From positions 72,222-136,221 of the forward strand of contig JAIFNA010000001.1 in NCBI GenBank assembly GCA_020048055.1: 64,000 nucleotides of DNA. The letters are read 5' to 3'. The position numbers were made by a program, and so were the translations under genes. A model generated the notes under the pieces. The model saw only the letters and a program-made list of their open reading frames with translations, was not told the DNA's origin and did not search any database. Positions 1-7,858 of this stretch are shown one piece after another (the stretch's first letter is position 1; each line of letters begins with the position of its first letter). This stretch comes from Arcobacter sp. (lineage in GTDB: Bacteria > Campylobacterota > Campylobacteria > Campylobacterales > Arcobacteraceae).

Positions 1-196
1 TTGAACTAACAAAAGTATAACAATCGCCATCTTTTATGATGTTTTCATCAAATGCCTCAATGAGTTCTTTCATATGTCTTTGAGCCGTCCTGAGTGAGAT
101 CTCTTTTGAAATTGAATAATTTTTTAAACAAATTTGCTTTCCACCAAGAAGCTCTTTTAAAAGGGTAAGAAGTTGGATTGATTTTGTATCTTTCAT
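1..196 (-). CDS. HTH regulator, WYL-family type (partial, cut by window edge)
   Basis: The first 65 codons of a minus-strand gene are visible, starting at the ATG at 194-196 with AAAGGTG upstream. The protein begins MKDTKSIQLL and carries a helix-turn-helix signature around SKEISLRTAQRHMKEL, followed by a basic stretch. This is the N-terminal arrangement of WYL-domain and DeoR-like regulators, and it resembles the start of the WYL gene at 21870-22838. The effector domain lies outside the window, so the WYL assignment is inferred from the HTH type only. Its target is unknown. Confidence 0.6.
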   Translation of the reverse strand, partial: MKDTKSIQLLTLLKELLGGKQICLKNYSISKEISLRTAQRHMKELIEAFDENIIKDGDCYTFVSS

Positions 197-239
197 AGAG
201 TTGCACCTTTGTTTATTGATACTAGTTTGTACCAATATT

Positions 240-1385
240 TTACTTACAATTCACAAAAAAATCCAAATGAGACCCTTCATTTGTGTAATACATCCAAGCC
301 AACGAGAAAGCTACATTGTTAGTTTTATTTACACTAAAAATATATTTAGATGGTTCATCAGTATTGCCATTTATCATATATGCGTAAGAACTATATTGGT
401 TAAATACATTTGTAGTATCCAAAGTGTACAAAGTACAAGATTTATTTTTTGAATCTTTAATAGTAAAGTTCTTTAAATCAGTCCCGCCAAGGTAAGTTTT
501 TTTGTATTTTGTATTTTGTTCAATCGTTGTTGAAGTGCTTAAATCATATATTGTAGTCCCTAAACTGTTTGTAAGTTCCGTGATGGCTTCTATTTCATAT
601 TGATTTTTTATTGTATTTAAGCTTGTAGTAAAATTTGAAGTATTAACCAATGCCATAACATTTGTAATGTTCGTTTGCAAATCCAAAACATTACTTTCAA
701 CTTCAGTTTTTACAGTTCCAAGTTTCCCCATAACAATATTATCAATATACTTATCAACCACTTTTGCATCATAATTTTGTGCTGATGTTCCCAATCTTTG
801 AAATACTTGCATCTTCATATTGGCAATAATCTTTGCTTTTTTATGCACTTCAGTTGCTTCTGAAGAGTTATTTTCAATATAGTTTTCAACCGATAAAGCC
901 TTATTATCTATCCCTAAAAGATTTTCAATCGCAGCCCTTGCCACTTGATTTGTTACTTTGTTTGTTGTCTCATAGTTTCTTATCATTGTTGAAATTGGGG
1001 AGATAAATGTTTCCCCTGGTGTTGCTTTTAGCGTGTAGTATTCCCCAACAGTTTTGTTGTCATCCTCATCAATTACAAGTTCATCAACTTCAACCAAAAG
1101 AGGATAAGCGCTTATATCAGAAGCTGTAAGATTTGAGATTGTATATTTACCTTTTGCCAATGTTATCGCATCTGGCTCATCAATATCACATTTACTATTT
1201 GCATTTTTATCAAGACAAACTTTTGCACCCACTAGATAACCATCTGCAACATTTCCACTTAAACTTTGTGAAGTTTGGGTATCAGTTACATCAGAACTCC
1301 CAGCTCCACCACCACATCCAACTAAAAATGACGATACAAATAGACTTAAAGCCACTTTTGTTAATTTTTCTGTTTTTAATTTCAT
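240..1385 (-). CDS. Lipoprotein with carboxypeptidase-regulatory-like N-terminal domain
   Basis: This is a 381-residue exported lipoprotein. The ATG at 1385 has AAGGA six bases upstream; an in-frame ATG at 1409 lacks such a site. The first 24 residues form a basic, hydrophobic signal ending in the lipobox LVGC, so the mature protein should be anchored by Cys. A glycine-rich linker follows. The segment beginning SGNVADGYLVGAKVCLD, with a calcium-loop-like run of Asp and Asn, resembles SdrD-B or carboxypeptidase-regulatory-like beta domains. The rest has no recognised domain. No operon partner is visible. Confidence 0.75.
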   Translation of the reverse strand: MKLKTEKLTKVALSLFVSSFLVGCGGGAGSSDVTDTQTSQSLSGNVADGYLVGAKVCLDKNANSKCDIDEPDAITLAKGKYTISNLTASDISAYPLLVEVDELVIDEDDNKTVGEYYTLKATPGETFISPISTMIRNYETTNKVTNQVARAAIENLLGIDNKALSVENYIENNSSEATEVHKKAKIIANMKMQVFQRLGTSAQNYDAKVVDKYIDNIVMGKLGTVKTEVESNVLDLQTNITNVMALVNTSNFTTSLNTIKNQYEIEAITELTNSLGTTIYDLSTSTTIEQNTKYKKTYLGGTDLKNFTIKDSKNKSCTLYTLDTTNVFNQYSSYAYMINGNTDEPSKYIFSVNKTNNVAFSLAWMYYTNEGSHLDFFVNCK

Positions 1386-1476
1386 ATTTTTCCTTTTTTG
1401 TTTTCTCACAAAAAAGTATAGAAAAAGAAATTGTCATAATTTGTCGTTTAAAAATATATTTATAAAGTTCATCCAA

Positions 1477-1558
1477 GTCACTGCGAACGATGGTGAAGCA
1501 GTCCATATTTTAATTAGTCCGCTTTATGGATTGCTTCGTCCTTCCTCCTCGCAATGAC
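1477..1558. repeat. REP-like interspersed element, full two-arm copy
   Basis: Two imperfect inverted arms face each other: a left arm starting GTCACTGCGAACGA and ending GAAGCAGTCCAT, and a right arm starting ATGGATTGCTTCGTC and ending CTCGCAATGAC. The same arms recur at 2815, 5644-6010 and 7793. The sequence resembles the short GTCATTGCGAGG...GAAGCAATCC repeats known from many unrelated bacterial genomes. This copy lies between two minus-strand genes. Confidence 0.75.
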
Positions 1559-1579
1559 AATTCAGTCACTAAAATATAG

Positions 1580-2683
1580 TTATTTTAGCCACAACTCAAA
1601 AAGTTTATCGTTGATATAATAAATATCTTCTCTTTTATCTATTATCTCTTTGTCGTATAAAACCTTGAGTGCTGAGGAAAGAGAAGATTTTGAGATATTA
1701 TTTTGAGCCAAAACCTCTTTTGAAAGGAGACTTTGACCATTGTGTCTTGCTATCGTTTTGAGTGCTGTTTTTTGAGTGTTAGAGAAACTATCAAAAAGAG
1801 TTCTAAAGATACTATCACTCATAGAGATTATGTGTTTGATTGTGTTTTCTATCAAATCTAATGTTACATCATCATACTCTTGCCAAATATGATAAGCGAT
1901 ATTTTGGACAAGATATGACTCACCATCTACTTCATCATAAATCTTTTCAAATGCCTCTTTTGAGATAGTTTTGTTTGAGGCTTGAAATTTGTGTGATACA
2001 AAATCATAAAAATCATCTTTAGGGATAGATTTTAGTTCAAGTGGAATAGCTTGATTGTAAAATGGCTGTTTATTTAAAGTAAACATTTGGGTCAAAAGAT
2101 GTCTTTTAGAACCACTATACACAAAGCTTATATTGTCAAGATTTTGTATATATTTTCGTAAAATCGCTTCCAAATTCTCCTCTTTTATCGTTGCTATTTG
2201 TTGAAATTCATCTATTGCGATAATAGCTTTTTGGTTATGTCTTGCAAGATACGAAGAGAGATTTGCAAAAATATCTTCCATCATATCTTCAAAGTTTAAA
2301 GTGGTAAATGAGGGCTTAAACTCTATTTCGCCATTTGAAGTAACTGTCGCACTAAAAGAGGCTTTTGAAAATAACTCTTTGAGTGTTTTTAAGATAGTTT
2401 GCATATCTGTTTTAAAGCTTCCTGCAACTGCTTTATAAAAACTATATGCAAAATCGTTGCTGCAGCTTATATCAAAAATATCAAAATAGATACAAAGATA
2501 CTCCTCTTTATCGATGTGATTTTTAAATATCTCTTTGATAAGAGAACTTTTCCCATATCTTCTTTTTGAAAACAATACTACATTTATGGAGTTGTTCATA
2601 TATGTTTTAAGTATGTCCAAATCATCTCTTTTGCAAAAAGCATCATCTGTAACTATATGTGAAAATACAAATGGATTTTTCAT
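1580..2683 (-). CDS. AAA family ATPase with C-terminal winged helix
   Basis: The 367-residue product has a Walker A-like loop (FSKRRYGKSSL, about residues 38-48) and Walker B (AIIAIDEFQQI, about 155-165). Its C-terminus reads as a winged helix (SKSSLSSALKVLYDKEII). This is the layout of the ATPase_2/archaeal-type STAND-like ATPases often found on mobile elements, whose function is mostly unknown. GGGGAG lies seven bases before the ATG. A 7-bp inverted repeat at 2703-2721 precedes the gene. A fused nuclease domain, seen in some relatives, is absent. Confidence 0.75.
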   Translation of the reverse strand: MKNPFVFSHIVTDDAFCKRDDLDILKTYMNNSINVVLFSKRRYGKSSLIKEIFKNHIDKEEYLCIYFDIFDISCSNDFAYSFYKAVAGSFKTDMQTILKTLKELFSKASFSATVTSNGEIEFKPSFTTLNFEDMMEDIFANLSSYLARHNQKAIIAIDEFQQIATIKEENLEAILRKYIQNLDNISFVYSGSKRHLLTQMFTLNKQPFYNQAIPLELKSIPKDDFYDFVSHKFQASNKTISKEAFEKIYDEVDGESYLVQNIAYHIWQEYDDVTLDLIENTIKHIISMSDSIFRTLFDSFSNTQKTALKTIARHNGQSLLSKEVLAQNNISKSSLSSALKVLYDKEIIDKREDIYYINDKLFELWLK

Positions 2684-2702
2684 AAATCTCCCCTTTTTTT
2701 GT

Positions 2703-2721
2703 GGTATTGTATCTCAATACC
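2703..2721. promoter_or_regulatory. Inverted repeat upstream of the ATPase gene
   Basis: GGTATTG, five bases, then CAATACC form a perfect 7-bp inverted repeat about 20 bases before the ATPase start. It is a plausible operator or 5'-UTR hairpin. No binding protein can be named. Confidence 0.4.
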
Positions 2722-2814
2722 AGTTAAATAAAACCTAATGGTATTATTTTTGAGTACTTATGTATGTTATTTGTGATTTTTTGAACCATTTACTGAATCA
2801 TTTTCTGCTCAATC

Positions 2815-2844
2815 GTCACTGCGAACGAATGTGAAGCAGTCCAT
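2815..2844. repeat. REP-like element, single arm
   Basis: GTCACTGCGAACGAATGTGA continuing to AGCAGTCCAT is one arm of the interspersed element described at 1477-1558. It lies between the ATPase promoter and the downstream end of the toxin gene. Confidence 0.7.
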
Positions 2845-2879
2845 AAAAGTTAACTTTTTTCAGCAATAGCACATTAAAA

Positions 2880-3140
2880 CTAATATATCTCTTTTCTATG
2901 TCCAATTCTAACTATAATGACAATAAGTTCTTCATCTTGGATTTTAAATACAATTCTGTATTGATTTACTCTTAATCGAAATTTTCCTTTATATTCACCT
3001 TTTAATGGTTTAATATTATTCTTTAAAAGTTCTGGATTTTCGACCAACAGAAGTAGTTTTTCTTTGATAAGCTTTTGAATAACTCTATCAAGCTTTGCAA
3101 ATTCTTTTTTTGCACTACTCAAGAAATGTAACGAATACAT
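2880..3140 (-). CDS. RelE/ParE family toxin
   Basis: The 86-residue product has the RelE/StbE pattern: an N-terminal beta strand and two helices (SAKKEFAKLDRVIQKLIKEK), then LKGEYKGKFRLRVNQYRIVF and the C-terminal strand IVRIGHRKEIY. The basic residues and terminal Arg/Tyr match ribosome-dependent mRNA interferases of the family. The start lies three bases after the stop of the antitoxin gene, so the pair is an antitoxin-first operon. Length is normal for the family. Confidence 0.88.
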   Translation of the reverse strand: MYSLHFLSSAKKEFAKLDRVIQKLIKEKLLLLVENPELLKNNIKPLKGEYKGKFRLRVNQYRIVFKIQDEELIVIIVRIGHRKEIY

Positions 3141-3143
3141 ATT

Positions 3144-3371
3144 TTATATTCCAAACTCTTTAAACACTTCACTTGCTGGAATCATTGTTTCTTGATTATT
3201 TTCAAGATTTTTCAATCTTGCATCAGAAAGTTTTTCATCAATGATATCAAAATACATTGTTAAAGCTTTCTCAACAATATGTGATTTTTTCTCATTAAGC
3301 TCCAAAGAGACGCTATTTAACTCATCAATAATAAAATCTGACACAGTAAATGTACTTCTTATTTTTTGCAT
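3144..3371 (-). CDS. Antitoxin of the RelE pair, RHH-like
   Basis: This 75-residue acidic protein starts MQKIRSTFTVSDFIIDELN. Its strand-helix-helix N-terminus fits a ribbon-helix-helix DNA-binding fold, and the C-terminal tail (ASEVFKEFGI) fits a toxin-binding segment. It directly precedes the RelE-type toxin and should neutralise it and repress the operon through the palindrome at 3385-3404. The family assignment rests on size, context and the ITV/SDF-type strand. No closer relative was recognised. Confidence 0.72.
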   Translation of the reverse strand: MQKIRSTFTVSDFIIDELNSVSLELNEKKSHIVEKALTMYFDIIDEKLSDARLKNLENNQETMIPASEVFKEFGI

Positions 3372-3384
3372 TTTCTTTTCTCCT

Positions 3385-3404
3385 ATTCATATGATTGTAT
3401 GAAT
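3385..3404. promoter_or_regulatory. Probable operator of the toxin-antitoxin operon
   Basis: ATTCATATGATTGTATGAAT is an inverted repeat with 7-bp arms about 14 bases before the antitoxin start. Dyads in this position are the usual binding sites of RHH antitoxins that repress their own operon. Confidence 0.55.
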
Positions 3405-3471
3405 GATTATATGAAAAAAGAACATAAAGTTATCTTATCCATTTTTTATCTAAGATTTAAATCCCCTAAAA

Positions 3472-3550
3472 TACCTCCACTCGTGCTAAAGCACATTCGT
3501 TTTGGTTTCAAACTTAAAAATGTGAAGCAGTTCACATTTTCTTAACAGTT
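3472..3550. repeat. 79-bp element interrupting the terminal CRISPR repeat, copy 1
   Basis: From TACCTCCAC to CTTAACAGTT this segment is identical to 4071-4149. It contains two hairpins: GTGC-TAAA-GCAC and the perfect nine-pair stem AAATGTGAA-GCAG-TTCACATTT. The element replaces the last 18 bases of the repeat and shortens the following spacer to 23 nt. A GTTTCAAAC stretch inside it resembles the start of the CRISPR repeat. The hairpin arm GTGAAGCAGT also resembles the REP-like arms elsewhere in the window. Confidence 0.85.
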
Positions 3551-4070
3551 TAGCATAAAGTGATTCAGCCAACGTTTCAATCCCCTAAAAATCGGGTCAT
3601 TTGGTATTAAAACGAAAAAGAAACAGTCAGAGCATTGTGTGTTTCAATCCCCTAAAAATCGGGTCATTTGGTATTTAGACTTGAAGCAAGAGCACAGTCG
3701 TTGAAATTTGGTTTCAATCCCCTAAAAATCGGGTCATTTGGTATTTCACCATTAACACAAGAAGAATATAAAGAGCAAGTGTTTCAATCCCCTAAAAATC
3801 GGGTCATTTGGTATTTGTCAACAGTTAACAAATTGGGGGACTGGATGAAGTTTCAATCCCCTAAAAATCGGGTCATTTGGTATTAGCTCCCATCACTGAT
3901 AATAGAAGATTAGACATAGGTTTCAATCCCCTAAAAATCGGGTCATTTGGTATTAAAAGACTTCTTTGCAACCCTTGGGGTGATCAGTTTCAATCCCCTA
4001 AAAATCGGGTCATTTGGTATTTTATAAAAGCTTTGCAGGTGATACTGCAGTAAGTTTCAATCCCCTAAAA

Positions 4071-4149
4071 TACCTCCACTCGTGCTAAAGCACATTCGTT
4101 TTGGTTTCAAACTTAAAAATGTGAAGCAGTTCACATTTTCTTAACAGTT
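4071..4149. repeat. 79-bp element interrupting an internal CRISPR repeat, copy 2
   Basis: This copy is base-for-base identical to 3472-3550 and joins the CRISPR repeat at exactly the same position, after the seventeenth base (4054-4070). It leaves a 22-nt spacer before the next intact repeat. The AT-flanked strong hairpin could end or slow array transcription from either side. That role is inference only. Confidence 0.85.
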
Positions 4150-5503
4150 GAATAACAAAAAACGGAACACTGTTTCAATCCCCTAAAAATCGGGTCATTT
4201 GGTATTATGAGAACTTTATCCTTAACAAACATAGGGTTTTGTTTCAATCCCCTAAAAATCGGGTCATTTGGTATTTAAAAATGCTCAGATACAAATTCAG
4301 AAAATAAGGTTTCAATCCCCTAAAAATCGGGTCATTTGGTATTTATTAGGTGGGTTTGTTATAAGCATACCCATCGAGGGTTTCAATCCCCTAAAAATCG
4401 GGTCATTTGGTATTAGATATAGCTATCAAACAGTTAAAGAGTTCTTTGGTTTCAATCCCCTAAAAATCGGGTCATTTGGTATTTAGAGAGCAAAAATTCA
4501 CAAAAAAAACTCCTAGTTTCAATCCCCTAAAAATCGGGTCATTTGGTATTAGATACTACACTTGTGAAGAGTGCGAAGGCACTGTTTCAATCCCCTAAAA
4601 ATCGGGTCATTTGGTATTTTAAGCAGTGCTTCTGTTGATAAGTTGAACACAGTTTCAATCCCCTAAAAATCGGGTCATTTGGTATTTAGACAAATGGGTA
4701 GATAAAACTGCCGACACTGGTTTCAATCCCCTAAAAATCGGGTCATTTGGTATTAGCTGAATGGTCTGAGACATACACTCTCACAGAGTTTCAATCCCCT
4801 AAAAATCGGGTCATTTGGTATTGGAGTAGAGTAGCCCACAGCACTAAAAAAGTAATCTGTTTCAATCCCCTAAAAATCGGGTCATTTGGTATTTAGTTAA
4901 TAGAGGGATTGACAACAAATCGCTATGTTTCAATCCCCTAAAAATCGGGTCATTTGGTATTTTACCCAACGGCGACAGATAGAAACAACGACACAGTTTC
5001 AATCCCCTAAAAATCGGGTCATTTGGTATTAACATGTGTGACAGAATCGATTTCGAGCACTCAGTTTCAATCCCCTAAAAATCGGGTCATTTGGTATTAT
5101 GGTCTGAGACATACACTCTCACAGAGGTATGTTTCAATCCCCTAAAAATCGGGTCATTTGGTATTTTGTCGGGGATAGTTTATTAACATCATGGAGGGTT
5201 TCAATCCCCTAAAAATCGGGTCATTTGGTATTTAAGAGAAAGAATATATGTTGCACAAAAAAAGTTTCAATCCCCTAAAAATCGGGTCATTTGGTATTAT
5301 TTGAAGATATGGAGAAATACAAAGTAACCGTAGTTTCAATCCCCTAAAAATCGGGTCATTTGGTATTAATGGTGTGCACGGGTTTAGTGTTTGGAAAAAC
5401 AGTTTCAATCCCCTAAAAATCGGGTCATTTGGTATTATAAACAACGAAGGAGGAATAGAGATGCATGGGTTTCAATCCCCTAAAAATCGGGTCATTTGGT
5501 ATT

Positions 5504-5640
5504 CCTTCACAGAGTCGTATTTATCGCATTTGTATTTCTTAAAAAAATCTTACACTTTGAAAAAAAGCTATTTTTAAGTCTAAACACTACTCGAACTCCT
5601 ATAAAATACTCGAAAATATTCTTAACTAAATCTTAAATAT
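5504..5640 (-). promoter_or_regulatory. CRISPR leader and array promoter region
   Basis: The 137 bases next to the newest repeat are over 70% AT, lack an ORF and contain A and T runs, as expected for a leader read on the minus strand. A -10-like TATTTTATAG occurs near 5600-5612 on that strand. The boundary is set by the start of the REP-like elements at 5644. Assignment rests on position and composition. Confidence 0.6.
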
Positions 5641-5643
5641 TGT

Positions 5644-6010
5644 TATTGCGAATTAAATGAAACTGTCATAAGTTGGCTTATAGATTGCTTCGTTCCTCGC
5701 AATGACTGGAATACTAAATCTTAAATATTTATAACATTTAGCTGTAAAAGAACTATGATATTTTACCCAAAAAAGCTTATATTATCGTTGGTTTTAAGTT
5801 GTCTTATGGATTGCTTCGTCGTTCCTCCTCGCAATGACTATGATGGATTGTTTTATCGTTTTTCTAGCAATGACAATATAGTCACTGCGAATGAAATGAA
5901 GCAGTCCATAAAAGCGAACTTATAGTTGTTTAATTGAAGCTGCAAAAAGAAAAGATGGATTGCTTCGTCGTTCCTTCTCGCAATGACTAAGAGGATGGAT
6001 TGTTTCAATG
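5644..6010. repeat. Cluster of REP-like elements between the leader and the MNT gene
   Basis: Several arms of the 1477-type element are packed here: a two-arm copy at 5644-5706, single arms at 5806-5838, 5842-5875 (degenerate), 5881-5912 and 5954-5987, and a partial arm near 5994. The cluster fills the gene-free stretch between the array leader and the last gene of the cas operon. No ORF is supported. Confidence 0.7.
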
Positions 6011-6019
6011 GCTTTTTGG

Positions 6020-6331
6020 CTAAACATAAATAAGTTCCTTTTTGATACTTTCTTTAAATGGACTTTGGCTATCAAGGTCAAAAATATCTATATTTCTATG
6101 AAATTTTTTTCTCAAAAGTTCTTTTAGTTCCCCAACCATTTCAAAATACTCATAAGATGATTTGTGAGTCAAAAAATCTTTTTGTTTTCTAATAGCTATA
6201 TCTATATCGCTATAAGGGGTTTGGGTATTTTCAGCAAAACTTCCAAAAAGTGCAAAATCTTGAATACTATTTTGAAATTTTGGCTTGAGTTCTTGAAGAT
6301 AAGCTACAATATCTTCTTTTAAGTATCTCAT
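6020..6331 (-). CDS. MNT-type minimal nucleotidyltransferase
   Basis: This 103-residue protein has the polymerase-beta-like nucleotidyltransferase signature GSFAENTQTPYSDIDIAI, with Gly-Ser and an Asp-x-Asp pair as metal ligands. MntA-type proteins usually act as antitoxins that AMPylate a HEPN toxin encoded beside them. No HEPN gene follows; downstream lies the CRISPR leader. The ATG at 6331 has AGAGGGG nine bases upstream, while an ATG at 6367 would overlap the cas2 end more poorly. The gene lies 43 bases after cas2 and may be the last gene of the cas operon. HEPN activity is present in the CARF-HEPN protein of the same operon; a link is only speculation. Confidence 0.75.
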   Translation of the reverse strand: MRYLKEDIVAYLQELKPKFQNSIQDFALFGSFAENTQTPYSDIDIAIRKQKDFLTHKSSYEYFEMVGELKELLRKKFHRNIDIFDLDSQSPFKESIKKELIYV

Positions 6332-6374
6332 CGTTTCATCCCCTCTTTTTTTGAAGTATGGTAACATAAATCAT

Positions 6375-6650
6375 TTAAACTATCGTAAATGGGTCATCGA
6401 GATTGACAGCTATTCCTGCGCGAAATCCACTTTTTTTGATAGTATAAATTCGCACATCATCCTCTTTTTCATCTATCCTACTTTTTATCTCTTTTTGGAT
6501 TTCCTTAAACTCTTTATCATTTGGATTTGGAAGATAAAAAATACTGTATTGGATACGAAAAGCTACTTTTTCTATATATCTTGCGAGTTTTGAAAGTCGT
6601 TTTTCATCACTTATATCGTAGCAAATAAGATAATTTTTAACCCTTTTCAT
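6375..6650 (-). CDS. cas2: Cas2 (second Cas2 of the locus)
   Basis: This 91-residue protein has the Cas2 start KNYLICYDISDEKRLSKLAR, then FRIQYSIFYLPNPNDKEFKE and a terminal strand pair around IYTIKKSGFRAGI. Cas2 forms the dimeric centre of the Cas1-Cas2 spacer integrase. Its ATG overlaps the stop of the Cas1 N-domain gene as ATGA, so the two are translationally coupled. The ORF could extend to 6737, but the ATG at 6650 gives the normal Cas2 length. A second, more diverged Cas2 is encoded upstream at 7859-8131. Confidence 0.93.
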   Translation of the reverse strand: MKRVKNYLICYDISDEKRLSKLARYIEKVAFRIQYSIFYLPNPNDKEFKEIQKEIKSRIDEKEDDVRIYTIKKSGFRAGIAVNLDDPFTIV

Positions 6651-6973
6651 AGTATTTTTGCCCTTTTGTATTTCGCTACTATATGCCCATACCCATCTAT
6701 AAAATAGATTTTGATATATCTTGAGATGGCATAGCATTCACTTATGGGAAGTGCTATATCTTTGTGGATATAGAGTGCTTTTAGATTTAATACCCCATAA
6801 ATTTGGGATAAAACACCATCATTTACTTCAAGATAAGTGTTTTTAAGGCTTATTTGAAGTGTTGGTGTTTTTAAGATAAGGTTGTATTTGACTCTATTTG
6901 TTTCTTCAAAGTTACTATTTTTTTGTTTACTTTTTTGTTGAGCTGGTTCATAAATGGTTTGAGTATTTTCCAT
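6647..6973 (-). CDS. Free-standing Cas1 N-terminal-domain-like protein
   Basis: The 108-residue product begins with a polar, Gln/Lys-rich tail of about 28 residues. After that it matches the small beta-rich N-terminal domain of Cas1 in pattern: LQISLKNTYLEVNDG, NLKALYIHKDIALP, AISRYIKIYFIDGYG. The catalytic helical domain is absent. The gene overlaps the last 103 bases of cas1 in another reading frame, yet has a strong GGAAGGA seven bases before its ATG, and it ends in an ATGA overlap with cas2. It looks like a deliberate gene rather than debris. A structural role in the integrase, for instance replacing one N-domain in Cas1 dimers, is inference. The family assignment is by pattern only. Confidence 0.65.
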   Translation of the reverse strand: MENTQTIYEPAQQKSKQKNSNFEETNRVKYNLILKTPTLQISLKNTYLEVNDGVLSQIYGVLNLKALYIHKDIALPISECYAISRYIKIYFIDGYGHIVAKYKRAKIL

Positions 6974-7752
6974 AATTTAGTCCTTCCGTTTTGAGTTAGG
7001 TACACTCCACCTTTTATGGTGAAGTCGTCAGTTGTTAGGGTGTGGCTTAGAAAAAGGTCTGCCACAAAGTTGTTTATGTCGCTTCTTAAAGTTTCTAGTA
7101 AATCGCTACTTAGAGCAAAGTGGTTTCGAAATGGAATATGCAAATAGCTAATACTTGGCTCAAACCCTCTCATATAAAGTTTTGCCGTGATGGTGTTGTA
7201 GCCTAAAGTATAGATGTAGCTAAGGGTTGCATTTACTGGGTCAAGTGGTGGATTTTTACTGCGATAACCTTTTGTGAGCTTCCTTTCAAAAAGAGAAAAA
7301 TAATGCCCAAAATATTTTCGTGCCAATGCACCCTCTATCCCCATCATCGTATCGATATCTTTGGCAAGTGCAAGGGAAGTTAGCTCATCATCGACACTCA
7401 TAACGATGTCGTATTTTTCTAAAGATGTTTTATGTGTTGTAAATTTTTCATAGAGTAACTCCTTTGCTATTTCGATGTTTTTTGAGAGTGCTTTGTATTG
7501 AAGGACTTTTTGTTCACTATTTTTGGAAATCGCTGGAAGAGTGATGGCAAACTTTTTTGAATCGTTGCTTAAAAAAAGGAGCGGAACATTTTCATTTGTG
7601 AGGTTTACTATCGTTTTTGGTGTGATTTTAGCACTTTCGGTTAAGATAAGTAAATCTATCAATTTGAGTGGTATGGTGTGGTCATTGGTGTAGATTTTGG
7701 CACCTTTTAGCTCTATTTTTTGGTCGTTTTTGTCTATGATGACTGTGTTCAT
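6871..7752 (-). CDS. cas1: Cas1 integrase
   Basis: The 293-residue Cas1 integrates new spacers together with Cas2. The N-terminal beta domain spans about residues 1-85. The catalytic domain shows the expected metal ligands: Glu140 in MMGIEGALARKYF, His205 in ISYLHIPFRNHF, and Asp217/Glu220 in SSDLLETLR. The ATG at 7752 follows AAGGATACAAATT; an upstream ATG would lie inside the REP-like repeat. No reverse transcriptase is fused. The 106-base gap to the upstream cas2-like gene holds a two-arm REP-like element, so the cas1 group could have its own transcript. Confidence 0.96.
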   Translation of the reverse strand: MNTVIIDKNDQKIELKGAKIYTNDHTIPLKLIDLLILTESAKITPKTIVNLTNENVPLLFLSNDSKKFAITLPAISKNSEQKVLQYKALSKNIEIAKELLYEKFTTHKTSLEKYDIVMSVDDELTSLALAKDIDTMMGIEGALARKYFGHYFSLFERKLTKGYRSKNPPLDPVNATLSYIYTLGYNTITAKLYMRGFEPSISYLHIPFRNHFALSSDLLETLRSDINNFVADLFLSHTLTTDDFTIKGGVYLTQNGRTKLWKILKPFMNQLNKKVNKKIVTLKKQIESNTTLS

Positions 7753-7792
7753 AATTTGTATCCTTTTAGTAAAATCTAGACTATTTTTGTGT

Positions 7793-7856
7793 ACTGCTTC
7801 GTCGTTTCTCATCGCAGTGACTGTGTTGTCATTGTGAATGAAATGAAGCAATCCAT
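7793..7856. repeat. REP-like element between the cas2-like gene and cas1
   Basis: Two arms occur in the order opposite to the 1477 copy: ACTGCTTCGTCG to CGCAGTGAC (7793-7821), then GTCATTGTGAATGAAATGAA to GCAATCCAT (7828-7856). It fills most of the only sizeable gap within the adaptation genes. Confidence 0.65.
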
Positions 7857-7858
7857 CT

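Larger units (their letters stand above)
3455..5503 (-). CRISPR. CRISPR array, 29 repeats (27 intact), 28 spacers, type III-D locus
   Basis: Twenty-seven identical 35-nt repeats run from 3574-3608 to 5469-5503, separated by unique spacers of 31-36 nt. Two more repeats (3455-3471, degenerate, and 4054-4070) keep only their first 17 bases on the plus strand and continue into an identical 79-bp element; their adjoining spacers are 23 and 22 nt. On the minus strand each repeat ends GGGGATTGAAAC, the usual Cas6-generated 5' tag. The array is therefore read from right to left: the leader and newest spacers lie at the 5503 end and the degenerate terminal repeat at the left. Two spacers (4755-4787 and 5099-5130) overlap over about 27 nt of the same target. 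The cas operon lies upstream on the same strand. Confidence 0.98.

Noticed and set aside
1133..1465. Plus-strand ORF across the lipoprotein signal region
   Set aside because: His/Leu-rich shadow of the minus-strand lipoprotein without a ribosome site.
3551..5468. The claim that all spacers derive from the sense strand of genes
   Set aside because: Checking both strands by eye showed that most 32-36 nt spacers are open in at least one frame on each strand. Only the spacer with a ribosome site and a few peptides are suggestive.
3668..5577. ORFs of 67-72 codons inside the CRISPR array on both strands
   Set aside because: They are made of translated repeats and spacers, with no ribosome site; the array explains them.
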